DNA from: Marinigracilibium pacificum
GTDB lineage: Bacteria > Bacteroidota > Bacteroidia > Cytophagales > Cyclobacteriaceae
Length of the DNA: 64,000 nt
Direction: 5' to 3'
Assembly: GCF_012926615.1 (NCBI RefSeq)
Contig: NZ_JABBNU010000003.1
Coordinates: 310,001-374,000, forward strand
Below the pieces are notes generated by a model. The model did not search any database. It was not told the DNA's origin and saw nothing but the letters and a program-made list of their open reading frames with translations. Every line of letters starts with the position of its first letter. Positions within the stretch are counted from its first letter, which is position 1. Positions 17,568 to 26,509 of this stretch are shown here, piece by piece. A program made the position numbers and the translations under genes.

Positions 17568-18860
17568 TTGATAGATTTAAAAATAGAATTACCAATTAAA
17601 AATAAGAATAAATTGGAAACTTATTCACTGCTTGAGTTAAATAATAAAATAAAAAATGTTCTATCTGATCATCTTGAAAATCATTATTGGATTATTGCTG
17701 AGATAGCAGAACTACGAACTAATTTCAAAGGCCACTGCTATTTAGAATTAGTAGACAAAGATGATGATGATGTATTAGCTAAAAACCGGGCAACAATTTG
17801 GGCATATACGTATAGAGGAATTAATGCATGGTTCTTAAAGATCACTGGATCTGAACTACAGGAAGGCATGAAAGTTTTATGCAAAGTAAAAGTCACTTTT
17901 CATGAAGTTTATGGCATGTCTCTCAACATAACTGATATTGACCCAAAATATACTCTGGGAGAAAGAGCAGCCAAGAAACAGGAAATAATGAAAAAACTTG
18001 AGGAAGATGGTGTCCTGGATATTAATAAGGAATTATCTCTTCCAATTGTCCCTCAAAAAATCGCCATTATAAGCAGCGAAACAGCTGCAGGATATCAGGA
18101 TTTCATGCATCAGTTACATAACAACAGGTATGGCTACTCTTTTGAAACCAAATTATTCAATACTGTTATGCAAGGGAATCAAGCTCCTGAAAGCATCATT
18201 AATTCCTTACATATAATAAATGACAATATTGAAAATTTTGACCTTGCTGTAATAATAAGAGGTGGTGGAGCGCAATTAGATCTAGAATGTTTTGATAATT
18301 ATGAAGTTGCTTTTCATACTGCACAATTCCCCTTACCTGTATTAACTGGCATTGGGCATGAAAGAGATGAAACAATTACTGACATTGTAGCACATACATC
18401 TTTAAAAACTCCAACAGCTGTTGCCGAATTCCTAATAAATGGACTTTATAGTTTTGAAGAAAATATATTATCACTAGGCCAGTCGATCTCAGATATTTCT
18501 AAATCGTACATTCAAATTGCTGCAGATAAATTAATGAATATTAAGCATGCTATACATAAAGCTGCAGAAAGCCATGTGAAAGAAAAGGAATATCTGATTG
18601 AAAAAACAAAATCTAACCTTGAACATATAACCCGTGATATATTAAATAAGGAAAAACTAAAGTTAGATAGTTCAGAGAAACTATTAAATAGCTTAAACCC
18701 AAAAAAGGTAATAGAGAGAGGGTACTCGTTTACAGAAGTCAATGGTGTAAATATTAACAAAGCTGAAGTTTTAAATACTGGTGACTTAATTAGAACTGTA
18801 ACGAGTAAATACGATATTAAAAGTTTAATTAAAACAATTGAAAAAAATGACCAAAAATAA
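17568..18860 (+). CDS. xseA: Exodeoxyribonuclease VII large subunit
   Basis: About 430 residues. The N-terminal OB-fold (WIIAEIAELRTNFKGHCYLELVDKD) binds single-stranded DNA. The catalytic domain contains IAIISSETAAGYQDFM, IIRGGGAQLDLECFDNYEV and the signature GIGHERDETITDIVAHTSLKTPTAVAEFL. A coiled-coil region follows, and the protein ends in KVIERGYS. With XseB it degrades single-stranded DNA to oligonucleotides. The start is uncertain: TTG at 17568 is the longest, while TTG at 17613 gives the more family-like opening METYSLLEL. It overlaps xseB by 14 bases. Confidence 0.93.
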   Translation: MIDLKIELPIKNKNKLETYSLLELNNKIKNVLSDHLENHYWIIAEIAELRTNFKGHCYLELVDKDDDDVLAKNRATIWAYTYRGINAWFLKITGSELQEGMKVLCKVKVTFHEVYGMSLNITDIDPKYTLGERAAKKQEIMKKLEEDGVLDINKELSLPIVPQKIAIISSETAAGYQDFMHQLHNNRYGYSFETKLFNTVMQGNQAPESIINSLHIINDNIENFDLAVIIRGGGAQLDLECFDNYEVAFHTAQFPLPVLTGIGHERDETITDIVAHTSLKTPTAVAEFLINGLYSFEENILSLGQSISDISKSYIQIAADKLMNIKHAIHKAAESHVKEKEYLIEKTKSNLEHITRDILNKEKLKLDSSEKLLNSLNPKKVIERGYSFTEVNGVNINKAEVLNTGDLIRTVTSKYDIKSLIKTIEKNDQK

Positions 18861-19050
18861 ATCATTCAATTACAAGGAATCTATAGAAAGACTAAATAAA
18901 ATTCTTGAAAAATTAGAAAATCAAGAAGGTGATATTGACGAACTTATGAAAGATGTTGAAGAAGCTACTAACATTATTAAAACCTGTCGCGGAAAGCTTC
19001 GCTCTGTAGAAAAACAACTATCGGACAAATTCGACGACATTGACAATTAA
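18847..19050 (+). CDS. xseB: Exodeoxyribonuclease VII small subunit
   Basis: A 67-residue helical protein with the XseB pattern FNYKESIERLNKILEKLENQEGDIDELM. Several copies coat the coiled coil of XseA. ATG 18847 overlaps the end of xseA by 14 bases, so translation is coupled. An earlier in-frame TTG would add three lysine-rich residues only. Confidence 0.92.
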   Translation: MTKNKSFNYKESIERLNKILEKLENQEGDIDELMKDVEEATNIIKTCRGKLRSVEKQLSDKFDDIDN

Positions 19051-19236
19051 ACTAATATTTAATTAAAAAATTTACATCTTTAACACCATTTTAAAGCAAC
19101 AACCAAGGATTTAGACTCACTAAATTAACAATTCCTTAAATTACACTTCGAAAAAGAGTTAATTTTTCGACATATAACAATCATACCAAATAATATTTCA
19201 CATTTCATAAAACTACCCATATTTTCAATCATCAAA

Positions 19237-19304
19237 ACCTGTTAAACACATAAATCATTATCAAAATTCTTACATTAGAAGGCTCATAATTTTTGATAAC
19301 AGGT
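19237..19304 (+). promoter_or_regulatory. Split inverted repeat in the gltB leader
   Basis: TTTTTGATAACAGGT (19290-19304) ends 5 bases before the gltB ATG. Its complement occurs upstream in two parts: TTATCAAAA (19258-19266) and ACCTGTTA (19237-19244). Either half can pair with the same downstream strand, so two mutually exclusive stems are possible, and both would cover the translation start region. It may alternatively be an operator array. TAATTTTTG at 19287-19295 resembles a -7 box with one extra T. Confidence 0.4.
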
Positions 19305-19309
19305 ATATA

Positions 19310-22300
19310 ATGGACATAGCTCAGGAATTTAAAGACAACTGCGGCTTCGGTATGATGGCGCACATTAAAAATGTTGCGTCAAGACAAATGGTTGATGATT
19401 CAATCGAAGCCCTAAAAAGAATGATGCATAGAGGAGCAATCGCTGCTGACGGAAAAAGTGGAGATGGCTGTGGTTTTCTTTTCTCTATGCCAGATAAATT
19501 CATGAGGAAAATTGCAACGCTAAATGGCTATGATCTGCCAGCCAGATATGCAGTTTCAATGACTTTTTACACTAACGACGAACAAAAAATCATTTTTGAA
19601 GAGGCTTGTAAACAAAATGACCTTAAAATTTTATTCTCCCGACATGTTCCTGTGGATGAATCTAATTTAGGTAACCAAGCAAAAGAAATAATGCCTGAAA
19701 TTATACAAACTTTCGTCATCCCTAATTCGCCTATGGCTCAAAGAAGATTTGAAGCCTTATTATACTTAACAAGAAAAGATGTTGAATCTCAAATTGAAGA
19801 CATTAATTTCACAATTGCTTCCTTTTCTGATAAAGTAATTTCATACAAAGGACTTCTTCTTCCAACTCTCATAGATAAGTTTTATACTGACCTTACAGAT
19901 AAAGACTTTGAAGTAAGCTTCGCCGTTTTTCACCAGAGATTCAGCACCAACACAATGCCCAGATGGCCACTTGCACAACCATTTAGATGCGTAGCGCACA
20001 ACGGTGAAATTAATTCAATAAAAGCTAATCGGTACAATGTAAATGTCAATGCCGAAAATATGGCAGGAGACATTTTTAACAAGGAAGAAATGAATCGCCT
20101 TATGCCGATTTTACAAAATGAAACAAGTGATAGTGGTTCATTTGATAATTACTTTGAGTTTCTAATTCAAAACGGAGTTGATTTCTTTAAAGCAGTAAGA
20201 AGTATGGTGCCTCCGCCATTTCATAATGCTCCCCATCTAGATGCTGGATTAAGATCTTTTTACGAGTATACTTCTTGTAATTTTGAAGCCTGGGATGGAC
20301 CTGCAGCATTAAATATTACAAATGGAAGATATGTGGGTACCGTTTTGGATAGGAATGGTTTACGACCAGCCAAATACATCATTACCTATGACGATAGAAT
20401 GATCATTGCAAGTGAGTATGGCATTATTGATTTGGAACCAGAAAACATTCAGGAACAAGGCAAACTGACCTCAGGTCAAATGATTGCTGCAGATCTTAAA
20501 TTTGGCAAGATCTATAAAAACGAAGAAATAAATGAGTATATAAAAAATACAAATCCATATGAAAAATGGCTGAATGATAATTCAGCGTATTTAATGGAGC
20601 ATACAGAAACAAATTTCAGTGATTTTTCTGACCTAAGACCACAGAACCTTGTGGAAATGCAGCGTTATCACAATTACACTAATGAGGTAATGTCATCCAT
20701 TATTGATCCAATGATCAAAAGTGGAAAAGAAGAAACAGGGTCAATGGGCGATGATACTCCCGCTGCATGTTTTAGTACTGAACAGAGAAATTTCACTGAT
20801 TTCTTCAGACAAAAATTTGCCCAGGTAACAAACCCTCCAATTGATCCGCTTAGAGAAAAAATAGTAATGTCTACTACCGTAACGTTCGGAAGTAAAAACA
20901 ATGTCTTGAAAGAAACTCCGCATCATTCCCACAGGCTTATATCAATGTCTCCAATAATGTCTAAAGAAAAAATGGACATTCTAAAAGCATTTGGTGATGA
21001 AACCCATGAATTATTCGATCCATATTATAGGTACAAATCATTTGATACTTGCTTTAATGGGAATCTAAAAGATTCTTTAAAATCATTAGCTGCTAATATT
21101 GAAGAAACAGTTATAAATGAAGGCATTAGAACAATACTTTTAGATGATCGATGTCTTTCTGAAGAAAATATGTTAATGCCAATGCCAATGGTTATTGGGT
21201 ACCTTAACACATTATTCCTTAAGAAGGGAATTCGAAGTAAAGTGAATTTTGTTGCTGTTACAGGTGAGGTAATGGATTCTCATTCAGCTGCTGTATTGTT
21301 AGGATTTGGAGCAACAGCTGTTTACCCCTACTTACTATATGCTTCAGCACTAACTATTATCGAAAGACATAAAAACTGCCGCCTAAATGCCAGAAAAAAT
21401 GGCTTAAAGAAGGTACAAACTTCGGTAAACAATGGCATTCTTAAAATAATGTCAAAAATGGGTATTAGCACTGTAGATAGTTACATAAATGCTGCTCTTT
21501 TTGATATCATTGGTCTTTCAGATGAAATAATAAATGATTGCTTTCCTGATGCTTCAGTTATTATTCCCGGGTTAACATATTTTGATATTGAATCAAGGTT
21601 AAGAAAAGCTCACAAAAAAGCATATATAAATCATTATAGAAAGAAACTATACCCACTAGAAGTTGGTAGTTTCTACAAATATATGGATAATGGTGAGTAT
21701 CATGATTTCTCTCCAGATGTGGTTCATCACGTCCATAAATTTGCAAGATCAGGAAAACCTGTTGATTACGAAGAGTATAAAAACCGTATTAATAATCGTG
21801 GTCTAAAAATGATCAGGGATTTTTTCGAATTTAAACCTGATAGAGATAAGATTGACATTTCAAGAGTAGAATCAATAGAAGAAATCACCAAAAGGTTCAC
21901 CTCTGCAGCAATGAGTTTGGGATCTATTAGTCCTGAAGCACATGAAGCTATAGCTGAGGCAATGAATACACTAAATGGGAAATCAAATTCCGGTGAAGGA
22001 GGTGAAGATAAAAATAGATTCAGAACTATTAAAAACAGTGCAATCAAGCAAGTAGCTTCTGGAAGATTTGGCGTTACTCCATCCTATCTCAGAAGTGCTT
22101 CAGAAATTCAAATAAAAATTGCTCAGGGAGCAAAACCAGGGGAAGGAGGTCAGTTACCAGGATCAAAAGTCACACCTCTTATTGCCTCATTAAGATTTAC
22201 AATACCTGGAGTAACACTTATATCTCCCCCACCCCACCATGACATTTATTCAATCGAAGATCTGGCTCAACTTATTTTTGATTTAAAACAAGTAAATCCA

Positions 22301-23734
22301 AAAGCAAAAGTAAGTGTAAAACTTGTCTCAACATCTGGGGTTGGAACTATAGCCTGTGGAGTAGCAAAAGCATATGCTGATAGAATTGTAATATCTGGAG
22401 CTGATGGTGGTACAGGAGCCGCTCAGTTAGGTAGCATTAAATTTGCCGGTAATCCATGGGAGCCAGGTTTAGCAGATGCTCACCAATCACTAAAGGCAAA
22501 TAACCTTAGAGAAAATGTTCAGCTTGTAACTGACGGTGGTCTAAAAACAGGACTTGATGTAGTAAAGGCAGCAATTTTAGGTGCTGAAGTTTATGGATTT
22601 GGCACAGCATTGTTATCAACGGTAGGATGTAAAATTTTAAGAGTATGTCATTTAAATAAATGTAGTGTAGGAATAGCAACTCAGGATGAATTATTAAGAA
22701 AACATTATATCGGAACAGTAAATGGAGTAATAAATTACCTGCGTGCAGTTGCTGGTGAAGTAAGAGAGATACTTGCAGATCTGGGTTATGAAAAACTAGA
22801 TCAAATTATTGGACGAACAGATTTATTAAAAGTAGTCAATGATGAATATGCTCTTAAGTTTAATTTCGATAAATTATTGCGTCAGGTTAATGGTGTAAAT
22901 ACTTGCCAGAAGGAATTTAACGAACCATACGATAAGAATGAGTTTGAAAAGAATATCTATAATGAAGTAAAAGATATAATTACAAATAATTCAGGCCCTA
23001 TTACTCTTGAAAAAGAAATCAGAAATATAAATAGAAGCTTTGGAGCATATATTAGTGGTCACATTGCTGAGGAATACGGAGATGAAGGATTACCAAAGTA
23101 CACAATAAATTTCAACCTTACTGGTACAGCTGGACAGTCATTTGGTGCTTTTCTCATGAATGGAATAAGTTTAAACTTATTGGGATCAGCTAACGATTAT
23201 GTAGGTAAAGGAATGAGAGGTGGTCAAATAATTATAAACCCTCATAATCAGGATCAGCAACTAAACCTGGCAGGAAACACTTGCTTATATGGCGCAACCG
23301 GAGGAAAGCTTTTTGTTAATGGATCTGTAGGAGAAAGATTTGCTGTACGTAACAGTGGTGCTTTGGCCGTTGTAGAAGGAACTGGAGACCATGCTTGTGA
23401 ATACATGACTGGTGGCACTGTAGTAATACTAGGAAAAACTGGAATAAACTTTGGCGCAGGTATGACTGGTGGTGTTGCTTTTGTATACGACAAACTTCAT
23501 CGCTTCATGGATAAAATGAATCATCAGCTAATCCATGCACAGCGTATTGATACAGATGAAAATGATGAAGCTCGATATTACCTAAAAAGTATTCTGAGCA
23601 GCTACTTCAAAAAGACTAATAGCCCTAGAGCAAAATTTATACTTGATCACTACAGAGAGGAATTGAGATATTTCTACATGGTTAAATCAAAGGATATGAT
23701 TAATGTACCATTAAATCCATATGACGGTAATTAA
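19310..23734 (+). CDS. gltB: Glutamate synthase, large subunit
   Basis: A 1474-residue enzyme that makes two glutamates from glutamine and 2-oxoglutarate. A ten-residue propeptide precedes the class II glutaminase nucleophile, Cys11 (DNCGFG). The FMN-binding synthase domain contains MSLGSISPEAHEAIAEAMN, SGEGGED and SGADGGTGAAQLGS. The 3Fe-4S cluster motif is CKILRVCHLNKCSVGIATQ. A C-terminal GxGxG beta-helix domain follows (YVGKGMRGGQIII, then GATGGKLFVNG). Length is normal. The reductase subunit gltD is 25 bases downstream. It is the central nitrogen assimilation step, and the leader has an unusual inverted repeat. Confidence 0.97.
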   Translation: MDIAQEFKDNCGFGMMAHIKNVASRQMVDDSIEALKRMMHRGAIAADGKSGDGCGFLFSMPDKFMRKIATLNGYDLPARYAVSMTFYTNDEQKIIFEEACKQNDLKILFSRHVPVDESNLGNQAKEIMPEIIQTFVIPNSPMAQRRFEALLYLTRKDVESQIEDINFTIASFSDKVISYKGLLLPTLIDKFYTDLTDKDFEVSFAVFHQRFSTNTMPRWPLAQPFRCVAHNGEINSIKANRYNVNVNAENMAGDIFNKEEMNRLMPILQNETSDSGSFDNYFEFLIQNGVDFFKAVRSMVPPPFHNAPHLDAGLRSFYEYTSCNFEAWDGPAALNITNGRYVGTVLDRNGLRPAKYIITYDDRMIIASEYGIIDLEPENIQEQGKLTSGQMIAADLKFGKIYKNEEINEYIKNTNPYEKWLNDNSAYLMEHTETNFSDFSDLRPQNLVEMQRYHNYTNEVMSSIIDPMIKSGKEETGSMGDDTPAACFSTEQRNFTDFFRQKFAQVTNPPIDPLREKIVMSTTVTFGSKNNVLKETPHHSHRLISMSPIMSKEKMDILKAFGDETHELFDPYYRYKSFDTCFNGNLKDSLKSLAANIEETVINEGIRTILLDDRCLSEENMLMPMPMVIGYLNTLFLKKGIRSKVNFVAVTGEVMDSHSAAVLLGFGATAVYPYLLYASALTIIERHKNCRLNARKNGLKKVQTSVNNGILKIMSKMGISTVDSYINAALFDIIGLSDEIINDCFPDASVIIPGLTYFDIESRLRKAHKKAYINHYRKKLYPLEVGSFYKYMDNGEYHDFSPDVVHHVHKFARSGKPVDYEEYKNRINNRGLKMIRDFFEFKPDRDKIDISRVESIEEITKRFTSAAMSLGSISPEAHEAIAEAMNTLNGKSNSGEGGEDKNRFRTIKNSAIKQVASGRFGVTPSYLRSASEIQIKIAQGAKPGEGGQLPGSKVTPLIASLRFTIPGVTLISPPPHHDIYSIEDLAQLIFDLKQVNPKAKVSVKLVSTSGVGTIACGVAKAYADRIVISGADGGTGAAQLGSIKFAGNPWEPGLADAHQSLKANNLRENVQLVTDGGLKTGLDVVKAAILGAEVYGFGTALLSTVGCKILRVCHLNKCSVGIATQDELLRKHYIGTVNGVINYLRAVAGEVREILADLGYEKLDQIIGRTDLLKVVNDEYALKFNFDKLLRQVNGVNTCQKEFNEPYDKNEFEKNIYNEVKDIITNNSGPITLEKEIRNINRSFGAYISGHIAEEYGDEGLPKYTINFNLTGTAGQSFGAFLMNGISLNLLGSANDYVGKGMRGGQIIINPHNQDQQLNLAGNTCLYGATGGKLFVNGSVGERFAVRNSGALAVVEGTGDHACEYMTGGTVVILGKTGINFGAGMTGGVAFVYDKLHRFMDKMNHQLIHAQRIDTDENDEARYYLKSILSSYFKKTNSPRAKFILDHYREELRYFYMVKSKDMINVPLNPYDGN

Positions 23735-23747
23735 CCAACATATTAAA

Positions 23748-23753
23748 AGGAGG
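23748..23753 (+). promoter_or_regulatory. Perfect Shine-Dalgarno site before gltD
   Basis: AGGAGG sits five A residues ahead of the TTG start of gltD. Other gene starts in this window have no such match, as is normal for Bacteroidota. Confidence 0.7.
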
Positions 23754-23758
23754 AAAAA

Positions 23759-25192
23759 TTGCAGGAATTTACTAAAATAGAAAGAATATCACCTAAGGTT
23801 AAACCCGGCTTAGAAAGGGTTGAAAACTTTAAAGAAATATATGAGGTATACTCTGAAGATGAAGCCGGAACCCAAGCTGAAAGATGTATACAATGTGGCA
23901 ACCCATATTGCAGCTCGACCGGATGTCCATTAAGTAACAATATACCTCAATGGCTAAAATATATTGCAGAAAAAGATCTTGAACTTGCTTTTGAAATTAG
24001 TAATGAGTCATCTCCATTTCCTGAAATACTGGGCAGGATATGTCCTCAGGACAGGTTATGTGAAGGTGCTTGCACATTAAATGATGGTTTTGGTGCAATT
24101 ACAATAGGTTCTATTGAAGTTAGCATTACTGAGAAAGGGTTTGAGAAAGGATTAAAACCGGAGTACCCTGGAATCACATCAGACAAAAAGGTAGCAATCA
24201 TCGGTTCCGGACCTGCTGGATTATCATGCGCCACATTTTTATTAAGAGCAGGAATAAAACCTGTAATATTCGAAAAAGCTGATAAGGCCGGAGGATTATT
24301 AACCTATGGAATACCTGGTTTTAAATTAGAGAAAGAAGTCGTTGATAAAAGATTAGAACAATTAACACAGGCCGGACTTGAAATCAAGTTAAATACTGAA
24401 ATCGGAAAGGACATTTCCTTCGAGGAATTAAGAGAAAATTATGATGCTATATTTATTGGCATCGGTGCTATGGAAGGCAGGTTATTAAACTTTGAGGGTT
24501 ATTCGGCTAATAATGTTTATATGGCTGTTCCATTTTTAACAAATATTCAAAAAAAGATATTTGATCAACCTTATGATAAAAAGTTTGAAGTTAAAAACAA
24601 GAATGTCATAGTAATTGGTGGTGGTGATACAGCAATGGATTGTGTACGTACTTCAATTAGAGAAAATGCTAATAGCGTACAATGTATTTATCGAAGAGAT
24701 GAAGAAAACATGCCAGGAAGTGCTAAAGAAGTAAAATCTGCTAAAGAAGAAGGTGTAGAGTTTGTTTGGCAAATGCAGCCCAAAGGTTTTGTAGCAGATG
24801 ACAATGGAAATATAATTGGTGTTAAGTTTATTAAAACAAAGCTTATTCCTTCAACAGATGGTGCCAGAATGCAAGTTGTAGAAGATGAAGGTACTGAAGA
24901 AATCAGATATGCAGATGTAATTATACTTGCACTTGGTTTCAATAATGAAAAACTCACATTCCTTAACGAAAACAATATTAAAACAAATAAATGGAATGCT
25001 ATTGAAGTGAACTATAATAATTCAACCTCATTAGATGGAGTTTTTGCTGGTGGAGATGGGACAAGAGGAGCTGATCTGGTTGTTAACGCAGCCCTAGATG
25101 GAAGAGAGGCAGCATTTGCAATCATGGATTATATAGCTAATAAGGACTCAGAAACAAAAATAACTAATAAAGCGCGATCATTCCCCGGCTAA
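23759..25192 (+). CDS. gltD: Glutamate synthase, small (NADPH-type) subunit
   Basis: A 477-residue flavoprotein that passes electrons from NAD(P)H to the large subunit. Its N-terminal iron-sulfur region has Cys43, 46, 51 and 56 (CIQCGNPYCSSTGC) and a second set, CPQDRLCEGAC. The FAD fold begins VAIIGSGPAGLSCA, and the NAD(P)H fold IVIGGGDTAMDCVRT. The C-terminal GVFAGGDGTRGADLVVNA binds FAD. The start is a TTG with a perfect AGGAGG upstream; there is no ATG in a sensible position. It forms an operon with gltB. Confidence 0.95.
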   Translation: MQEFTKIERISPKVKPGLERVENFKEIYEVYSEDEAGTQAERCIQCGNPYCSSTGCPLSNNIPQWLKYIAEKDLELAFEISNESSPFPEILGRICPQDRLCEGACTLNDGFGAITIGSIEVSITEKGFEKGLKPEYPGITSDKKVAIIGSGPAGLSCATFLLRAGIKPVIFEKADKAGGLLTYGIPGFKLEKEVVDKRLEQLTQAGLEIKLNTEIGKDISFEELRENYDAIFIGIGAMEGRLLNFEGYSANNVYMAVPFLTNIQKKIFDQPYDKKFEVKNKNVIVIGGGDTAMDCVRTSIRENANSVQCIYRRDEENMPGSAKEVKSAKEEGVEFVWQMQPKGFVADDNGNIIGVKFIKTKLIPSTDGARMQVVEDEGTEEIRYADVIILALGFNNEKLTFLNENNIKTNKWNAIEVNYNNSTSLDGVFAGGDGTRGADLVVNAALDGREAAFAIMDYIANKDSETKITNKARSFPG

Positions 25193-25253
25193 CCCAACAT
25201 GAAAACCAAGCCGATCGCTGGGCTGGATGTATTACATTCGGCCCTTACTTAAA

Positions 25254-25287
25254 TAAAAAAAGCCTTTGGATACCAAAGGCTTTTTTT
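25254..25287. terminator. Bidirectional terminator between gltD and the outer-membrane protein gene
   Basis: Stem AAAAAAAGCCTTTGG / CCAAAGGCTTTTTTT with loop ATA. It can serve both convergent genes. The 60 bases between gltD and the hairpin are more GC-rich than their surroundings, with no feature I can name. Confidence 0.9.
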
Positions 25288-25303
25288 ATTCTTTATATTT
25301 TTA

Positions 25304-26194
25304 TTATCTCCTATTTCTTTTACGACCTCCGTAACTACCAGGGTAATTTGTTCTATTTTTATAGTTACCACGTTGAGTCTTAGCTCTGTTCTTTCCTTTA
25401 TCTAGATAAATTTGAAGCTTTACCTGAGCAAACATATAACCATCATTTTCATTTGGATTCCCTCTGATGTGACCTTCCTCCCAAGCAGTCTGACCAAATG
25501 CTGGTCTTCTGTCAGCTAATAATTTATCTATCGGATCTGCAAAGTTTGATTGATCTATATAAGTAGTACTAACATCATCAATGTAATCAGTTGTAGTAAT
25601 TCTCCACCCTGCTTCAGCCATCAAACTTAAGTTATATGATAACTTAACTGTCACACCAAACCCACCATTAAAATTACCATGAATAGGTGAATAGCTATTC
25701 CCTTCAGTTTTCACTGGCCGTAACGCATACCAAGTGCCATCAATTTCAGATTTAGGATTACTATAAAAGGCTCCAACTCCTCCAAAGGCATACAAATTAA
25801 ATGTAGGCCTCATATAATATGAAATCCCATTATTGAAAAAATACACTAATGCTTGAAAATTTAACTCAAAATTATCTGCTCTAAAATGTAAATATCTTTG
25901 CCTGATAGAAGTTTCATTTTTACTATCAAGATCATTACCTGAAAGGCGAAAATAAGTTAACTCAGACCTTAGTGATAGATGATTATTGATTTTATACATT
26001 CCTCCTACAGAAATATTCAGATTATCGTCCATCCATCGGCCTTCCTTCATATCTCCGTAATAAGTACTTACCCCACCACCTACTGATAATTGCCATGGCC
26101 TATCTCTTCGAAGCCCATAAAAGCTTTGAGCATCCATCTCAATACCAACAAAAGATATGAATATAATAAACAGAAGGACCCTTTTTAATCGCAT
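25304..26194 (-). CDS. Outer-membrane beta-barrel protein (DUF6089-like)
   Basis: A 296-residue protein: signal peptide (VLLFIIFISFVGIEMDAQ), then alternating hydrophobic strands with the pattern WQLSVGGGVSTYYGDMKEG at the start of the barrel, LSLRSELTYFRLSGND and MRPTFNLYAFGGVGAFY. The YYGD opening is typical of small Bacteroidota outer-membrane barrels of the DUF6089 type. The last 25 residues are rich in Arg, Lys, Asn and Gly and probably unstructured. Function is unknown; it is a single gene with its own terminator. Confidence 0.75.
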   Translation of the reverse strand: MRLKRVLLFIIFISFVGIEMDAQSFYGLRRDRPWQLSVGGGVSTYYGDMKEGRWMDDNLNISVGGMYKINNHLSLRSELTYFRLSGNDLDSKNETSIRQRYLHFRADNFELNFQALVYFFNNGISYYMRPTFNLYAFGGVGAFYSNPKSEIDGTWYALRPVKTEGNSYSPIHGNFNGGFGVTVKLSYNLSLMAEAGWRITTTDYIDDVSTTYIDQSNFADPIDKLLADRRPAFGQTAWEEGHIRGNPNENDGYMFAQVKLQIYLDKGKNRAKTQRGNYKNRTNYPGSYGGRKRNRR

Positions 26195-26381
26195 AATAGT
26201 TTTTCTGCAGGTTTATAAGTAAAAATATAAATTATCACAGCCTATTCATAGCAAATAAACAAAAAATTATGATAAGATAAGGTATGATTTCGATAAACTT
26301 TAAAAATATTAATAAGCAAGCTCACTTTTATTAATATTTTCATTTTATCATTCAATAATTCAATAACTTAAAAAGGATACT

Positions 26382-26417
26382 AAAAAAAGAAGTCTTCGTA
26401 ATTAAACGAAGACTTCT
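26382..26417 (-). terminator. Terminator after tRNA-Arg (and sucC)
   Basis: On the minus strand AGAAGTCTTCGT pairs perfectly with ACGAAGACTTCT over a 6-base loop, followed by seven T. It lies directly after the tRNA 3' end and is the only strong terminator downstream of sucC. Confidence 0.92.
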
Positions 26418-26418
26418 G

Positions 26419-26492
26419 TGCACCCGGAAGGATTCGAACCCTCAACCCCCAGAGCCGAAATCTGGTATTCTATCCAGTTGAACTACGGGTGC
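26419..26492 (-). tRNA. tRNA-Arg (anticodon UCG)
   Basis: A 74-base cloverleaf: acceptor stem GCACCCG / CGGGTGC with discriminator A, anticodon stem CCAGA/TCTGG around TTTCGGC, giving TCG, and T-arm with GGTTCGAATCC. CCA is not encoded. It starts 17 bases after the sucC stop with no terminator or promoter between, so it is probably cut out of the sucC transcript. Confidence 0.96.
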
Positions 26493-26509
26493 CTATTTCT
26501 TTAAAAGAA

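Noticed and set aside
25193-25253. GC-rich patch after gltD as a small RNA or riboswitch
   Set aside because: Only weak complementary pieces (AGCCGA/TCGGCC) are visible; nothing matches a known class.
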